Of a stretch of DNA of 7,114 bases, positions 6,124 to 7,114 are shown piece after piece. Position 1 is the first letter of the stretch. Each line of letters starts with the position of its first letter. This DNA comes from Pseudomonadota bacterium. GTDB taxonomy: Bacteria; Pseudomonadota; Alphaproteobacteria; Sphingomonadales; Sphingomonadaceae. The DNA is taken from positions 1-7,114 of the forward strand of contig JAEZCS010000187.1 of NCBI GenBank assembly GCA_023433445.1, in the 5' to 3' direction. The position numbers and the translations under genes are program-made. The notes beneath the pieces were generated by a model that searched no databases, was not told the origin of the DNA, and was given only the letters and a program-made list of their open reading frames with translations.

Positions 6124-7044
6124 ATGATATCCTCGCCCATCTGGCTCCCCGCCACCCTGATCGCAGGCGCCACCCAGGCCTGGCGCACCGCGGTGCAGCG
6201 GCGCGTGAGCAAGAGCATGTCGGTCAATGCCGCCGGGCTCGTCCGCTATCTTTACGGCTTACCCTTCGCTTTGCTGCTCCTTGCTGGCTATCAATGGGCC
6301 TTCGCAAAGGCCCTGCCCACGCCCGATCCCAAATTCCTGCTCTTCTGCGCTGCGGGCGGACTGGCGCAGATCATCGCCACCAATCTGCTCATCATGGCCT
6401 TCGCCTACCGCAACTTCGTGGTCGGCACCGCTTACTCAAAGACGGAAGCGGTGCAGGGCGCCATCCTGTCCTTCCTGCTGATGGGCGAGCGGCTTCATCC
6501 CCTTGCCTGGGCGGGGATCGGCAGCGGCGTTGTGGGCGTGATGTTGCTGTCCGCGGGCGGAAAACGCATGGGGCCAGCCGATTTCGTCAAGGCGCTCGGC
6601 CAACCTGCGGCGCTCGCCGGCATCGCGTCGGGATTTTTCTTCGCGCTGACCGCGATCGGCATCCGCCGGGCGACGCAGGAAGTGGGGGGCGCCGACCCGA
6701 TCCTTGCCGCGCTCATGGTGCTCGTGGTGACGGTCGCGCTCCAGACCCTGATGCAGGGCGGCTATCTGCTGCTGCGCGAACCGGACGAGATGCGCAAGCT
6801 TTGGGGGAGCTGGCGGATATCCGGCCAGGTTGGATTGCTCTCGGCGATGGGGTCAGCCTGCTGGTTTACCGGCTTTGCCACAGCGCCAGTCGCGCTCGTC
6901 CGCATTGTCGGTCAGGTGGAAATCGCCTTCACGCTTGGCTTTGGCCATTTTTACCTTGGCGAGCGGATGACGCGCAGCGAAGTTCTGGGGCTGCTCCTGG
7001 TCGCCAGCGGCGTGGTGCTCGCCTTGGCCGGTTCGTTTGGATGA
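6124..7044 (+). CDS. EamA/DMT-superfamily transporter
   Basis: A 306-residue inner-membrane protein with about ten hydrophobic helices, the usual size and layout of the drug/metabolite transporter EamA family, which exports or imports small metabolites. Two homologous halves are visible: residues about 5-143 and 160-304. Each half ends with a matching pattern, a membrane Glu (Glu108 in KTEAVQG, Glu266 in GQVEIAF) followed by a G-E-R turn (GER at 121-123 and 279-281) and a final glycine-rich helix. ATG at 6124 has AGGA at 6115-6118, 5 nt upstream, supporting the start. It appears transcribed on its own, being 265 bp from the desaturase. The substrate cannot be predicted; amino acids, their derivatives or nucleosides are common for the family. 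Confidence 0.9.
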   Translation: MISSPIWLPATLIAGATQAWRTAVQRRVSKSMSVNAAGLVRYLYGLPFALLLLAGYQWAFAKALPTPDPKFLLFCAAGGLAQIIATNLLIMAFAYRNFVVGTAYSKTEAVQGAILSFLLMGERLHPLAWAGIGSGVVGVMLLSAGGKRMGPADFVKALGQPAALAGIASGFFFALTAIGIRRATQEVGGADPILAALMVLVVTVALQTLMQGGYLLLREPDEMRKLWGSWRISGQVGLLSAMGSACWFTGFATAPVALVRIVGQVEIAFTLGFGHFYLGERMTRSEVLGLLLVASGVVLALAGSFG

Positions 7045-7046
7045 AC

Positions 7047-7114
7047 GCCGCCCCTTCTTCTCGGCATGAGCGAGGCCGAACGATGCAGGCACAGAAAAAG
7101 GGGCGGCCCAACGG
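7047..7114. terminator. Inverted repeats after the transporter gene, cut by window edge
   Basis: GCCGCCCCTT at 7047-7056 is a perfect reverse complement of AAGGGGCGGC at 7098-7107, and TCGGC at 7061-7065 pairs with GCCGA at 7075-7079 inside it. In addition, the last bases (A5 then GGGGCGGCCC then AACGG) look like the left half of a bidirectional terminator whose GC-rich right arm and T-run would lie just past the edge. Both would end the transporter transcript; the second also implies a convergent gene to the right (inference). Confidence 0.4.

Overview
The window reads as chromosomal DNA of a GC-rich alphaproteobacterium, most likely a sphingomonad (Sphingobium/Sphingomonas/Novosphingobium group). 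This assignment is inferred from protein character: a short class I ribonucleotide reductase large chain, a class I fumarase with alphaproteobacterial-type motifs, and a DesA-like desaturase. No rRNA or other taxonomic marker is present. I see no mobile elements, tRNAs, rRNAs or CRISPR arrays. The gene content is ordinary core or housekeeping, and the least explained DNA lies between the genes.

Layout: (1) 1-1877, minus strand: nrdA, the catalytic subunit of ribonucleotide reductase, with its C-terminal tail cut off by the left edge. (2) 1878-2409: a 532-bp divergent intergenic region. It holds an AT-rich tract and, at 2291-2341, a dense cluster of TGTGG/CCACA elements that read as near-consensus DnaA boxes. 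(3) 2410-3054, plus: a glutathione S-transferase family protein. (4) 3154-4674, plus: a class I [4Fe-4S] fumarase, preceded by an inverted repeat whose right arm covers its Shine-Dalgarno. (5) 4691-4729: a perfect 12-bp inverted repeat, probably a terminator, followed by a good sigma70-type promoter. (6) 4830-5858, plus: a membrane di-iron fatty acid desaturase. (7) 5859-6123: an intergenic region with a tight hairpin, a CG-alternating inverted repeat and three CCTAT-type decamers. (8) 6124-7044, plus: a ten-TM EamA/DMT-family transporter. (9) 7045-7114: inverted repeats, probably part of a terminator cut by the right edge.

The genes do not form one obvious pathway. nrdA supplies dNTPs, fumarase works in the TCA cycle, the desaturase adjusts membrane lipids, and the GST and transporter are of unknown substrate. 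The four plus-strand genes are separated by about 100-265 bp with their own punctuation, so they look like mostly independent units. I did not find a convincing undescribed multi-gene system. The best leads are the DnaA-box-like cluster upstream of an nrdA that lacks its allosteric ATP cone, and the putative structured leader of the fumarase gene.
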